DNA of 37,653 bases from Candidatus Gastranaerophilales bacterium (GCA_947624605.1 CANQLA010000002.1:1-37653); one strand, 5' to 3'. Numbered from the stretch's first letter, positions 24,383 to 32,902 are shown. The notes: generated by a model not told the origin, from the letters alone. Numbers and translations: made by a program.

Positions 24383-26269
24383 ATGTTAAGGCTAATAAAA
24401 ATAATTATCATATCTTTCTTTTTGACGTTAAATTTTCAAAGTGTTACTAAATCAGCACAAATACAGGATTATGATGATAATTTTTTAATTTCTTCACTTG
24501 CGGAAAATGAAGTAATGCAAATTAAAAACATTGCTCCGCTCAGTATAGAAAATATGGATTTTGAATTTCCCGATTATCATCAAAAACTTCCGAAAGAAAT
24601 TTTTATTTGTCCTTCCGGAAAAATATATCAACAATCTTCTTTTTATGTTGATTTAATAGATCCTAAAGCCGGCGATCCCGGAGTAAACCTGGTGTATCCC
24701 GGATATAGAGGTGCAAATCAGTTAATTATTTATACCCCGGATTTTGGATCAAAAACAAATACGAATGAATTCGGTGCTGAAGTTGTTGTTGTAAATAATA
24801 CCGTAGTAAGATTTTCAGGTGCCGACTCAGTTATCCCGAAAGGAGGATTCATAATAAGCGGTCACGGTAAAGCTAAAGATTGGATTCGGAAAAATGTAAC
24901 TTTAGGTTCAAAAATATATTTTGAACCTGAAAACATGAGAATTACGTCATTTATTACTCCTGAAACATATATTTTTGAAGCAAATGAAAAAATAAAAGAA
25001 ACTTCTCAGGTAATGCAATATTACAGAATGATGGACGTAAATTATGATGGGAAAAAAGCTTCTAATTTTCTTTTTAAAGCTGATGAATACATAAAAAAAG
25101 CACAAAAACATCCTGAAAAAGCAATTAACTATTTAAATCTCAGTAAAGAAACAGTTGAAATTGCTCTGAAAAATGCTATTCCATATAAACAAGACGAATT
25201 TACCGGAATTTGGGTCAGACCGGTTGAAAACAACCCGAGAGAAATTGAAAATACGGTTAACAGGATTAAAGATGCGGGTATAAAAAATGTTTTTTTGGAA
25301 ACTTATTACCACGGTCAAACTATTTACCCCAGTAAAGTTTTGGAAAAATACGGAGTAATCTCACAAAGAGGGGAGTTTATAGGATTTGATCCTCTAAGAG
25401 TATGGATTGACGAGTGTCATAAACATCGAATAAAAATTCATATTTGGTTTGAATGCTTTTATGTGGGTAACAAACCGCCAAGAAGCAGCAGAAAACAAAT
25501 ATTATCCGTCTATCCCGATTGGGCTAATACTACAAAATCTCAAGCTGACAGCTCTGAGATTGCATATTCGGCAGCTGAACATAACGGTTATTTTGTTGAT
25601 CCGGCAAATCCTGAAGTACAAAAATTTTTGGGTGAAATTTTAACTGAAATTATTGAAGAATATTGCCCTGACGGAATTAATCTCGATTATATCAGATATC
25701 CTCAGTGTGCTCAAATTAAATCAGATTTTTCCTCAGGTACCGAGTGGGGTTATACTAAGTATGCCCGTAATGAATTTGAAAAACAGTTTGGTGTTGATCC
25801 CGTATGTTTAAAGGTTTCTGATCCTTTAAGACAAAATTGGTTTGAATTTCGTCAGAATAAAATCACTGATTTCGTTAAATTTGCAAGAAAATTAACTTAT
25901 AAAAATAATATAATGCTGACAACCGTAGTTTTCCCCGACAGAAACAGGTGTCTTGAAACAAAGCTTCAAGATTGGAAAACTTGGAGTAAATATAATCTTG
26001 TAGATGGATTCACTCCATTAATTCTCACTACGGATAAAAAAACGGCAGGCTCTATAATTCGTGCAATGAGAAGCGATATGCTTCCGGATACAAAAATTTA
26101 TCCCGGAATTTTTGTTATGTTTATGAATGCCCCTTGTGATGAACTTTTGCTCCAAATCCATGAAGCAAGAAAAATGCACTCTGACGGTGTGGTTTTATTT
26201 GATTATGCCCATTTCTGTTCGCAATATGAAGATGCAGTTTCTACAAGAGTTTTTAATAAGAAGGATTGA
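24383..26269 (+). CDS. Secreted GHL10 (glycosyl hydrolase-like 10) protein
   Basis: 628 residues with an N-terminal signal peptide (about 1-26, IKIIIISFFLTLNF core). Residues about 60-205 form a separate domain (LVYPGYRGANQLIIY, GGFIISGHGKAKDWI) resembling the N-terminal region seen on many cyanobacterial family-10-like proteins. A helical linker leads to the (beta/alpha)8 hydrolase-like domain at about 270-620: FTGIWVRPVENN, KNVFLETYYHGQTIYPS, RIKIHIWFECFYVGN, then CPDGINLDYIRYPQ. GHL10 proteins are presumed glycosidases of cell-surface polysaccharide or peptidoglycan; activity is known for few. The start is ATG 24383, directly after a -10. dapF begins 7 nt after the stop, so they are probably co-transcribed. 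Confidence 0.88.
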   Translation: MLRLIKIIIISFFLTLNFQSVTKSAQIQDYDDNFLISSLAENEVMQIKNIAPLSIENMDFEFPDYHQKLPKEIFICPSGKIYQQSSFYVDLIDPKAGDPGVNLVYPGYRGANQLIIYTPDFGSKTNTNEFGAEVVVVNNTVVRFSGADSVIPKGGFIISGHGKAKDWIRKNVTLGSKIYFEPENMRITSFITPETYIFEANEKIKETSQVMQYYRMMDVNYDGKKASNFLFKADEYIKKAQKHPEKAINYLNLSKETVEIALKNAIPYKQDEFTGIWVRPVENNPREIENTVNRIKDAGIKNVFLETYYHGQTIYPSKVLEKYGVISQRGEFIGFDPLRVWIDECHKHRIKIHIWFECFYVGNKPPRSSRKQILSVYPDWANTTKSQADSSEIAYSAAEHNGYFVDPANPEVQKFLGEILTEIIEEYCPDGINLDYIRYPQCAQIKSDFSSGTEWGYTKYARNEFEKQFGVDPVCLKVSDPLRQNWFEFRQNKITDFVKFARKLTYKNNIMLTTVVFPDRNRCLETKLQDWKTWSKYNLVDGFTPLILTTDKKTAGSIIRAMRSDMLPDTKIYPGIFVMFMNAPCDELLLQIHEARKMHSDGVVLFDYAHFCSQYEDAVSTRVFNKKD

Positions 26270-26276
26270 GGATTTT

Positions 26277-27122
26277 ATGACAAAAATAAGTTTTACAAAA
26301 ATGCAAGGTTTGGGTAACGATTTTGTAATTTTAGATTATCAGCAATACCAAAAATCAGAAAGTAAGATGGATATATTGGCAAAGAAACTATGTGACAGAC
26401 ATTTTGGAATAGGTGCCGACGGTTTGATAATTGTTAACCCTGATTCAAAAAATTCTGATATAAGTTGGTTTTTTTATAATTCTGACGGTACTGTGGCACA
26501 AATGTGCGGTAATGGAATAAGATGTTTTTCAAAATATGTATACGATAAGGGTTTTGTTAATAAAAAGGAATTTTCGGTTGATACTCTTGCAGGTAAAATT
26601 ATTCCTAAAATTAACGATGACGGAACAGTTACCGTTAATATGAACAAACCGGTTCTTGTTCCTTCAAAAATTCCGATTATACAAGATAAAATTTTAAATT
26701 TTCCAATAACTGCATGCAATGAAACATTTAACGCCAACGCAACAGGTATGGGAAATCCGCATTGTGTCATTTTTACTGACAAAGATACTAAAATGGCTGC
26801 CGAAAAATACGGATATGAAATAGAACATAATAAAATATTTCCTGAAAAAACAAATGTAGAATTCGTTAAAATAATTTCTCCTTCACAAATTAATCTTGAT
26901 GTTTGGGAACGAGGCTGCGGAATTACGCTTGCTTGCGGCACAGGTGCCTGTGCATCGGTATGTGCGGGGATATTGAACGGCGTTTTGCAAAACAATGTCA
27001 CTGTTAATCTCCCGGGGGGACAACTTAATATTTCTTGGCAGGGTAAACTAAATGATACTGATTATGATATTTTTATGACCGGCTCTGCTAATTATGTCTT
27101 TACGGGAATGATTGATGTTTAA
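26277..27122 (+). CDS. dapF: Diaminopimelate epimerase DapF
   Basis: 281 residues. It converts LL- to meso-diaminopimelate for lysine and peptidoglycan synthesis. The N-terminus (ISFTKMQGLGNDFVILD) and the two catalytic cysteines are intact: Cys77 in QMCGNGIRC and Cys220 in LACGTGACAS. GMGNPHCV and ERGCG substrate-binding segments are present. The open frame continues upstream to 26127 inside the GHL10 gene, but homology starts at ATG 26277 and GAGG lies 4-8 nt before it, so that start is used. Length is normal. It implies meso-DAP peptidoglycan, agreeing with a diderm cell. Confidence 0.96.
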   Translation: MTKISFTKMQGLGNDFVILDYQQYQKSESKMDILAKKLCDRHFGIGADGLIIVNPDSKNSDISWFFYNSDGTVAQMCGNGIRCFSKYVYDKGFVNKKEFSVDTLAGKIIPKINDDGTVTVNMNKPVLVPSKIPIIQDKILNFPITACNETFNANATGMGNPHCVIFTDKDTKMAAEKYGYEIEHNKIFPEKTNVEFVKIISPSQINLDVWERGCGITLACGTGACASVCAGILNGVLQNNVTVNLPGGQLNISWQGKLNDTDYDIFMTGSANYVFTGMIDV

Positions 27123-27169
27123 TAATATGACTGATGATTTTTCTTTAAAAAGAAAGTAAAATTTTATTT

Positions 27170-28120
27170 ATGACACTTTTAAAAACAGAAAATCTGAATT
27201 TATCCTTCAACTTACAGTCAGGAGTTTTTCAAGCTTTGCATAACGTTTCTTTGCAGCTTGAAAAGGGAAAAATATTAGCTCTTGTCGGAGAGTCCGGCTC
27301 GGGAAAAACTTTAACTGCAATGTCTGTTTTAAATCTTCTGCCTAACAATGCTGAAATCACTTCAGGAAAAATATTATATAACGACAAAAATCTTCTTGAA
27401 TTAACTCCAAAAGAAATGATGAAAATAAGAGGAAAAGAAATTGCTTTAATTCCGCAAGATCCGATGACTTCTTTAAATCCGTTATATACCATAGGAAATC
27501 AACTTTTAGAAGTTATAAACCTTCATAAAGGTTTATACGGAAAAGAAGCAGAAAAATATGCCATTGAAGCCCTTGATGCCGTCAAAATGCCTGATGCAAA
27601 AGAAAGATTGAAAGCATATCCTCATGAATTATCGGGCGGTATGAGACAAAGAGTTGTTATTGCCGCTGCTTTAGCTTGTGATGCAAAAATTATAATAGCT
27701 GATGAACCTACCACTGCACTTGATGTTACGGTACAGGCTCAAATTATTCAAATTTTAAATGAAATAAAAAATAATTTTGGTACGTCAATTATTTTAATTT
27801 CTCATGATTTGGCTCTTGTTTCGGAAAATGCCGATGAAACCGCTGTTATGTATGCAGGTTCAATTGTAGAATATTCTTTCGGAAAAGATTTGTTCTTTAA
27901 TCCTAAACATCCATACTCAAAAGCATTGATAAATTCTCTTCCGAATTTAAATAAAGAAAACCTTCAAATAATTGGCGGAAATCCTCCTTCTATAAAAGAA
28001 AAATTTATTGGTTGTTCGTTTGCACCAAGATGTATTTATAAAACGGATAAATGCTCTTTGGAAAAACCATTAATCAAAAAAATATCCGAAACATCTTCTG
28101 TAGCTTGTTTCCTTTACTGA
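27170..28120 (+). CDS. OppD/DppD-type ABC transporter ATP-binding protein
   Basis: 316 residues. Walker A is GESGSGKT (40-47), the Q-loop is ALIPQDPMTSLNPL, the signature is LSGGMRQR and Walker B with D-loop is IIIADEPTTALD, followed by ISHDL. The C-terminal oligopeptide-transporter extension is present (GCSFAPRC ... DKC), with the cysteines known to hold a [4Fe-4S] cluster in some DppD proteins. It would power di/oligopeptide or nickel import, but no permease, binding protein or second ATPase is adjacent, so it is an orphan in this window. There is no ribosome site; a TAAAAT ends 7 nt before the ATG, so leaderless transcription is possible, as is read-through from dapF (47 nt gap). The stop lies 3 nt from the convergent yitT-like stop. 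Confidence 0.92.
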   Translation: MTLLKTENLNLSFNLQSGVFQALHNVSLQLEKGKILALVGESGSGKTLTAMSVLNLLPNNAEITSGKILYNDKNLLELTPKEMMKIRGKEIALIPQDPMTSLNPLYTIGNQLLEVINLHKGLYGKEAEKYAIEALDAVKMPDAKERLKAYPHELSGGMRQRVVIAAALACDAKIIIADEPTTALDVTVQAQIIQILNEIKNNFGTSIILISHDLALVSENADETAVMYAGSIVEYSFGKDLFFNPKHPYSKALINSLPNLNKENLQIIGGNPPSIKEKFIGCSFAPRCIYKTDKCSLEKPLIKKISETSSVACFLY

Positions 28121-28123
28121 TTA

Positions 28124-29005
28124 TCAGTAATGCTTCTTCTTAATTCTTACCCCTTCTACTTCATGAACATTTTCAATGGCGATAAATGCCGTCGGATCTA
28201 TATCTTTCGTCAATGCTTTTATTTTGGCAATTTCAAGTCGGGAAATTACACAGTAAATTAGTCTTTTCTTCCGTCCTGAATATCCTCCTTCAGCATCAAT
28301 ATATGTTACGCTTACATCCATATTCTCCATAATGGACTTCCCTATTCTGTCCGAATAGTCAGTGATTATGAAAATTGATTTTGATTCATTTAAACCTTCC
28401 ATTACAATATCAATTACTTTATATGTAATATAATATGTTAAAACCGAATACATTGCACTTTCCCAACTGCTGTAAACTATTCCGGCTGCAAAAAATATAA
28501 ATAAGTTTAAAAACATTATAATTTCTCCAACCGAAAAAGGTGTTTTCCTTGAAAAAGTTACCGCTACCATTTCTGTTCCATCTGTAGAACCATGATTTCT
28601 CAGAATTGTTCCGACTCCAATTCCTAAAATTACTCCTCCAAATATACACGCTAAAAATGAATCCGTAATTTCCCAATGATGTAACACTTTTGGAACAAAT
28701 GTAGTCGCTCCACCAAGCATTATTGTTGCCATAAAAGTATAAAATACAAATGATTTACCAAGCTTTTTGAATGCCATTAATATAAAAGGTAAATTTAATG
28801 CAATTATCAATATCCCTAACGGTAATCCCGTTTTATAGGCAAACATCATTGATATACCTATTATCCCTCCGTCAATTATTTTGTTCGGTATTAAAAAACA
28901 TTCAAGCGAAAATGCTGCAATTATTGTGCCTATACATAAAAAACATAAACGTCGAAATATTGTTTTTATTAGATTTGAATTGATCTCAACGTTGAAAATT
29001 TTCAT
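28124..29005 (-). CDS. YitT-family integral membrane protein
   Basis: 293 residues. Five or so membrane helices lie in about 15-200 (LCFLCIGTIIAAFSLECFLI, then GGIIGISMMFAYKTGLPLGI, and later GVILGIGVGTIL with NHGSTDGTEM). A cytoplasmic C-terminal domain (about 205-285) of the DUF2179 type follows: SKSIFIITDYSDRIGKSIM, VTYIDAEGGYSGRKKRLIYC. The family is widespread and its transport substrate is unknown. The start has GGAGGAG 5 nt upstream and a minus-strand TATAAT at 29024-29029. Confidence 0.92.
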   Translation of the reverse strand: MKIFNVEINSNLIKTIFRRLCFLCIGTIIAAFSLECFLIPNKIIDGGIIGISMMFAYKTGLPLGILIIALNLPFILMAFKKLGKSFVFYTFMATIMLGGATTFVPKVLHHWEITDSFLACIFGGVILGIGVGTILRNHGSTDGTEMVAVTFSRKTPFSVGEIIMFLNLFIFFAAGIVYSSWESAMYSVLTYYITYKVIDIVMEGLNESKSIFIITDYSDRIGKSIMENMDVSVTYIDAEGGYSGRKKRLIYCVISRLEIAKIKALTKDIDPTAFIAIENVHEVEGVRIKKKHY

Positions 29006-29023
29006 ATCTCCTCCATATCTCTA

Positions 29024-29029
29024 ATTATA
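29024..29029 (-). promoter_or_regulatory. -10 element of the yitT-like gene
   Basis: Minus-strand TATAAT. Predicted start is near 29017, about 12 nt before the ATG, with GGAGGAG in the leader. No convincing -35. Confidence 0.4.
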
Positions 29030-29239
29030 ATATATACTTCTTTTCAATAAAAAATATTAACTTTTGTTAACAAAATTATCCGTTTTTTTTAAAAAAATGT
29101 CCAAATTTTGTAAAAAAACAGAATATGTTAAGTAATGTAAAAACGAATTTTTTCGTAGATTTCCCCGTAAATAGAAGGTTTCAGAAATTAGTTGTTTTAG
29201 ATGCCAAATTTTTCTGAAATTTTTAATTTCGTATATACT

Positions 29240-29359
29240 TTATATATATAGAGAGTTTTTTAAAAAATTTTTATACACATACCATACACACTAAACCTTT
29301 CACTTACACACGAGGAAGCAAAAAAGCTTTCGAGGGACTTGCAAAAGTCTCTTTTTTTT
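29240..29359 (+). ncRNA. Candidate small RNA with its own terminator
   Basis: A strong plus-strand terminator sits at 29332-29359 although no plus-strand gene precedes it. Just before it is a second hairpin, GGAAGC/GCTTTC (29314-29331, six-A loop, one G-T pair). A weak -10 (TATACT, 29234-29239) would give a transcript of about 115 nt. Upstream sequence is unstructured and C/A-rich. No known RNA family is recognised. The 5' end is a guess. Confidence 0.35.
29332..29359 (+). terminator. Rho-independent terminator on the plus strand
   Basis: A 9-bp stem (two G-T pairs), GAGGGACTT (29332-29340) with AAGTCTCTT (29345-29353), loop GCAA, ending in eight T. It is oriented away from any annotated gene, which implies an unannotated plus-strand transcript. 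Confidence 0.7.
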
Positions 29360-29367
29360 ACTTAATA

Positions 29368-29395
29368 AAACTCTGTTTTCATAAAAACAGAGTTT
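29368..29395 (-). terminator. Terminator hairpin after proS
   Basis: A 12-bp perfect stem, AAACTCTGTTTT (29368-29379) with AAAACAGAGTTT (29384-29395), loop CATA. On the minus strand it follows the proS stop by 68 nt and its own 3' arm ends in TTTT, continuing TATT. Confidence 0.7.
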
Positions 29396-29463
29396 ATCAT
29401 AATATTTTATTGAATTGCGAAGCTTTTTGAAAAATTTACTGAGAGGGAGGTTATAAGTGTATT

Positions 29464-31200
29464 TTAGTTATTTAAGGCATTTTGGACTGTTTTTGAAACG
29501 AAGCTGACAGCTTCATCGGGAGTTAGTTTGGATATTTCTCCGGTTTCTCTTATTTTTAATTCCACAAAACCATCCTGAACAGTTTTACCTACAGTTATTC
29601 TTAATGGGATTCCTATTAAATCCGCATCTTTAAATTTTACGCCTGCTCTTTCGTCACGGTCATCTATCAAAACTTCTATTCCTGATGAATTCAGTCTGTT
29701 ATAAATGTTTTGAGCAATTTCCATTTGTTTTTCATCTTGAACGTTAACCGGAACGATTATTACGTGGTATGGTGCTATTGATATAGGCCATTTTATTCCG
29801 TATTCATCATGATGTCTTTCTACTGCCGCAGCTGCTGTTCTTGAAATTCCTATTCCGTAGCAGCCCATAACAAAAGGTACTTCTTTACCGTTTTCGTCTG
29901 TATAAGTTGAATTCATTGCTTTTGAATACTTTGTTCCCAATTGAAAAATGTTTCCGACTTCAATTCCTCTTGTAACTTTTAGAGGCTGTCCGCATTGAGG
30001 ACATTTTTCTCCTGCTTCGACAAGTCTGACATCACATATTTTTACCGGCAATTTTACGTCTGTTCCAAAATTTGCCCCAACTACGTGAACATCATTTTCA
30101 TTTATTGCCATTACGAAGTTTTTTAAATCTTGTACTGTTTTATCTGCTATAATTTTTATGTCATCAAAACCTTTTGGTCCGATAAAACCCGGTTTTGCCT
30201 TAAATCCGTGGCTTTCCATAAGTTCTTTAATTTCCGCTTCTGAAGCTGTTCTTATTTCTTTTGCTTCTAATGCATTCATTAATTTTGTTTCTTCTACAAT
30301 TTTATCTCCTCTTATTAATACCAAGACGGGTTCTTTATCTGCTATATATACAAGACATTTACATATTACGGAAGAATTAATATGTAAAAATTTTGCAAGT
30401 TCTTCTATTGTTTTTATATCAGGTGTTGATATTTTTTCGTATTGACTCCATTCTCCTTCTATATTTGTTTCATTTAATACAGATACTGCGTGATTTGAAT
30501 TTGCCGCATAATCACAATTGTCACAATAAAATACATCATCTTCTCCGCTGTCTGTTTGGGTAATTACCATGTATTCATGACTTATATTTCCTCCGATTGC
30601 ACCTGAATCAGATTGTACCGGTTTTGTTTCTAATCCGCAGCGTTTAAAAAATTTTGTATACGCTTCTGCCATAGCCTTATATGATTTTTGCATTCCTTCT
30701 TCATCTTTATCAAAACTGTATGCATCTTTCATTATAAATTCCCGTCCTCTTAATAAGCCAAATCTCGGACGTATTTCATCCCGGAATTTTGACTGGATTT
30801 GATATAAATTTACAGGAAGCTGCTTATATGAACGTATTGCTTCTCCCGCTAATGCGGTTACTATTTCTTCGTGCGTCGGACCTAAACACATTTCTTTGTT
30901 ATGACGATCTTTTAATCTTAGTAATTCTTTTCCGTATACTTCCCAACGTCCTGATTGCTCCCATAATTCTTTCGGCTGCAAAAAAGGCATTAATATTTCT
31001 TGTGCACCGGCTTTATCCATTTCTTCACGTACAATATTTTCAATCTTTTTTAATACCCTCCACATTAGCGGTAAATAATTATATATTCCGTTTGCTAACT
31101 TCTTTATATATCCTGCTCTTACCAGTAATTTATGGCTGATTACTTCTGCATCGGAAGGGTAATCCCTCAATGTTTCCAGAAAAAGTCGTGACATCTTCAT
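29464..31200 (-). CDS. proS: Prolyl-tRNA synthetase (bacterial type)
   Basis: 578 residues, class II synthetase that charges tRNA-Pro. N-terminal catalytic core: SRLFLETLRDYPSDAEVISH, GIYNYLPLMWRVLKKIE, then CLGPTHEE and GREFIMKDAYSF (motif 2), and later VMGCYGIGISRT (motif 3). The editing insertion domain (INS) typical of bacterial ProRS lies at about 230-390 (KPGFIGPKGFDD). The C-terminal anticodon-binding domain covers about 470-578 (HVIIVPVNVQDEKQMEIA). AAAGG precedes the ATG by 8 nt; a second ATG two codons later is less well spaced. An extended -10 lies at 31235-31243. Confidence 0.96.
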   Translation of the reverse strand: MKMSRLFLETLRDYPSDAEVISHKLLVRAGYIKKLANGIYNYLPLMWRVLKKIENIVREEMDKAGAQEILMPFLQPKELWEQSGRWEVYGKELLRLKDRHNKEMCLGPTHEEIVTALAGEAIRSYKQLPVNLYQIQSKFRDEIRPRFGLLRGREFIMKDAYSFDKDEEGMQKSYKAMAEAYTKFFKRCGLETKPVQSDSGAIGGNISHEYMVITQTDSGEDDVFYCDNCDYAANSNHAVSVLNETNIEGEWSQYEKISTPDIKTIEELAKFLHINSSVICKCLVYIADKEPVLVLIRGDKIVEETKLMNALEAKEIRTASEAEIKELMESHGFKAKPGFIGPKGFDDIKIIADKTVQDLKNFVMAINENDVHVVGANFGTDVKLPVKICDVRLVEAGEKCPQCGQPLKVTRGIEVGNIFQLGTKYSKAMNSTYTDENGKEVPFVMGCYGIGISRTAAAAVERHHDEYGIKWPISIAPYHVIIVPVNVQDEKQMEIAQNIYNRLNSSGIEVLIDDRDERAGVKFKDADLIGIPLRITVGKTVQDGFVELKIRETGEISKLTPDEAVSFVSKTVQNALNN

Positions 31201-31234
31201 ATTTATTACCTTTCACATAATTTATTTCACAACT

Positions 31235-31243
31235 ATTTTATCA
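31235..31243 (-). promoter_or_regulatory. Extended -10 promoter of proS
   Basis: Minus-strand TGATAAAAT, with TAAAAT at 31235-31240. Predicted start is near 31228, about 28 nt before the ATG. Confidence 0.5.
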
Positions 31244-31316
31244 CAAATTATTTTTTCTATATAAATTAACTTTATAGAATCATATTCATTTAATCAATAA
31301 AATATATCAATATGAT

Positions 31317-32537
31317 TTAAAAATAACTTTCAGCAAGTGCTTTTAAAGTTTCATTTTCAAAAAAAGATAAAACATCTTCTTTATTAATACAGCTAATTGC
31401 ATCAAATTTTTTTAAAACTGATAATCCCTCACAAATTACCGTTTCATCCTGAACTTCATAAATCATATCGGCAACTGCAGGTATCGCTGAACGTATATCA
31501 AAATCTTTTATTACGGTTAATGCGGATAAAATTCTTGTTTTGTCCTGAGATAATTCTTGAAAGACAATTTGTTTTTGCAAATTCCAGTATTTTTCTCCAA
31601 AAGAATTTAAAAGTTTCTGTACTTCATACAATTCAGCTTTTGTATTTTTGTCTTCATCAAAAATATATTGGTCATTTTCACAAATTATTTGAATTTTATT
31701 TAATCCTTTTAACATAACAACCGCAATTTGAGAGGAAAGTTCATTTTTAGGGAGTTCAAACAGTAAACCGAAAACATTATACAGTTCAAAATTAAATACT
31801 TCCGACAAAGGCAGAATTTCTCCGAAACCGGTCAATATAAAATCAAAAACAGACAAAGCATGTGGTAAATCATTTTGTAATAATACACTGAGAGATGTTA
31901 TATAAGGAATTTTCCCTGCAATATTTTCGGCAATGCCTGATTTATAAAGAGCATTAAATATATCTTCCATCGGAGGATTTTTTATATAACTTACAAAAAA
32001 GTTAATTCCTTTTAGAACTTCAAAATCATCATTACCATTAAGTTTTTGAACAGCGATTTCATAAGATTTTTGTTCGTTAACAGCACCCAAAGCTGCAGCA
32101 CAAGCATCAGCCAAATTTTCATCATCAGAAAAAGCATTTTCTATAAGCTCTTTTATTGCAAATAAATCCGGAGCAATTTCGTAGTATCTGGCAGCATAAG
32201 TTTTTTGAGCGGGAGAACCGTTTTTTATCAAATCAAGCATTTTTGGTTTTACTTTATCTTGACCAAAAATTTTTAAGGCTGTTACAAAAATCTTGTCATA
32301 ATCAGAGGAATAACAATTAAAGAATTTAAAAAGATTAAGATAATTTGAACCTTTAATAGATTTTTCAAAACGTTTACAAACATTTTCCTTAACAAAAGGG
32401 AACAAATACTCGGATTGAGCGACAAGTTCTTCAAACATCTCAACATCTGCATCATTTATCATTTTCGTAATGACTTCGACAGCTGTTTTATCATCTTTTG
32501 AGGTAATTTTTTTTACTTCATTTTTAAAATTATCCAT
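31317..32537 (-). CDS. HEAT-repeat-like protein of unknown function
   Basis: 406 residues, soluble, almost all helical, acidic, with no signal peptide. Repeating helix pairs are suggested by segments such as GSPAQKTYAARYYEIAPD, DENLADACAAALGAVNEQKS and DIRSAIPAVADMIYEVQD, whose hydrophobic spacing resembles HEAT repeats. No catalytic motif was found. HEAT-like proteins usually act as binding scaffolds, but no partner is suggested by context beyond sharing orientation with proS (116 nt downstream). It is probably translated from a leaderless mRNA: a consensus extended -10 ends 6 nt before the ATG, with only T residues between. Confidence 0.7.
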   Translation of the reverse strand: MDNFKNEVKKITSKDDKTAVEVITKMINDADVEMFEELVAQSEYLFPFVKENVCKRFEKSIKGSNYLNLFKFFNCYSSDYDKIFVTALKIFGQDKVKPKMLDLIKNGSPAQKTYAARYYEIAPDLFAIKELIENAFSDDENLADACAAALGAVNEQKSYEIAVQKLNGNDDFEVLKGINFFVSYIKNPPMEDIFNALYKSGIAENIAGKIPYITSLSVLLQNDLPHALSVFDFILTGFGEILPLSEVFNFELYNVFGLLFELPKNELSSQIAVVMLKGLNKIQIICENDQYIFDEDKNTKAELYEVQKLLNSFGEKYWNLQKQIVFQELSQDKTRILSALTVIKDFDIRSAIPAVADMIYEVQDETVICEGLSVLKKFDAISCINKEDVLSFFENETLKALAESYF

Positions 32538-32543
32538 AAAAAA

Positions 32544-32552
32544 ATTATAACA
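32544..32552 (-). promoter_or_regulatory. Extended -10 of the HEAT-like gene, leaderless geometry
   Basis: Minus-strand TGTTATAAT, then six T, then ATG at 32537. The leader would be zero to one base. There is no ribosome site. Confidence 0.6.
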
Positions 32553-32602
32553 TGGGAAAATAAAAAAATATATAAAATCGATAAAATACGGATTTTAACG
32601 TA

Positions 32603-32631
32603 TAAAAAAAGCCGCCACTTATAAATGGCGG
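32603..32631 (-). terminator. Terminator of tRNA-Met
   Basis: Stem CCGCCA (32612-32617) with TGGCGG (32626-32631), 8-nt loop; read on the minus strand it is followed by a run of seven T. It begins 27 nt after the tRNA 3' end and insulates the HEAT-like gene's promoter. Confidence 0.8.
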
Positions 32632-32658
32632 TATATTTTAACATTAAATCCCAAAAAA

Positions 32659-32732
32659 TAGCACGGGACAGGATCGAACTGTCGACCTCACGGGTATGAG
32701 CCGTACGCTCTGACCAGCTGAGCTACCGTGCC
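32659..32732 (-). tRNA. tRNA-Met (anticodon CAU, probably elongator)
   Basis: 74 nt. Acceptor GGCACGG pairs with CCGTGCT, giving a G1-U72 wobble, discriminator A, no encoded CCA. The anticodon arm is TACGG-CTCATAC-CCGTG, anticodon CAT; the T loop has TTCGATC. The body (GTAGCTCAGCTGGTCAGAGC) resembles bacterial elongator tRNA-Met. An initiator is unlikely because the three G-C pairs expected at the base of the anticodon stem are absent; a lysidine-modified tRNA-Ile(CAU) cannot be excluded by eye. Confidence 0.93.
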
Positions 32733-32902
32733 TTATTTTCAATTATGTTTGCTGAAAAATTTTTTTCAAGTGTTTTTGTTACATAATTTTCTTTATATAA
32801 ATTTGTATTAGAATAAATATAATAAGTAAGACAAAAAGTCCAATCGGGCAGATTGATTAAATTGAAATTTAATTTAAACTTATTTTTAAAAAGAGGTATA
32901 TT

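Larger units (their letters stand above)
29006..29463. other. Noncoding region rich in hairpins between proS and yitT-like gene
   Basis: No gene of useful length. Elements seen: minus-strand TATAAT (29024-29029) for yitT; an inverted repeat TTTCAGAAA/TTTCTGAAA at 29179-29219 with a 23-nt loop; a possible plus-strand small RNA ending at 29359; and the hairpin at 29368-29395 after proS. G and C are balanced here, unlike the regions near 3.7 and 17.7 kb. Confidence 0.5.

Noticed and set aside
26127-26276. In-frame upstream extension of dapF
   Set aside because: It lies inside the GHL10 gene in another frame; DapF homology starts at ATG 26277, which has its own ribosome site.
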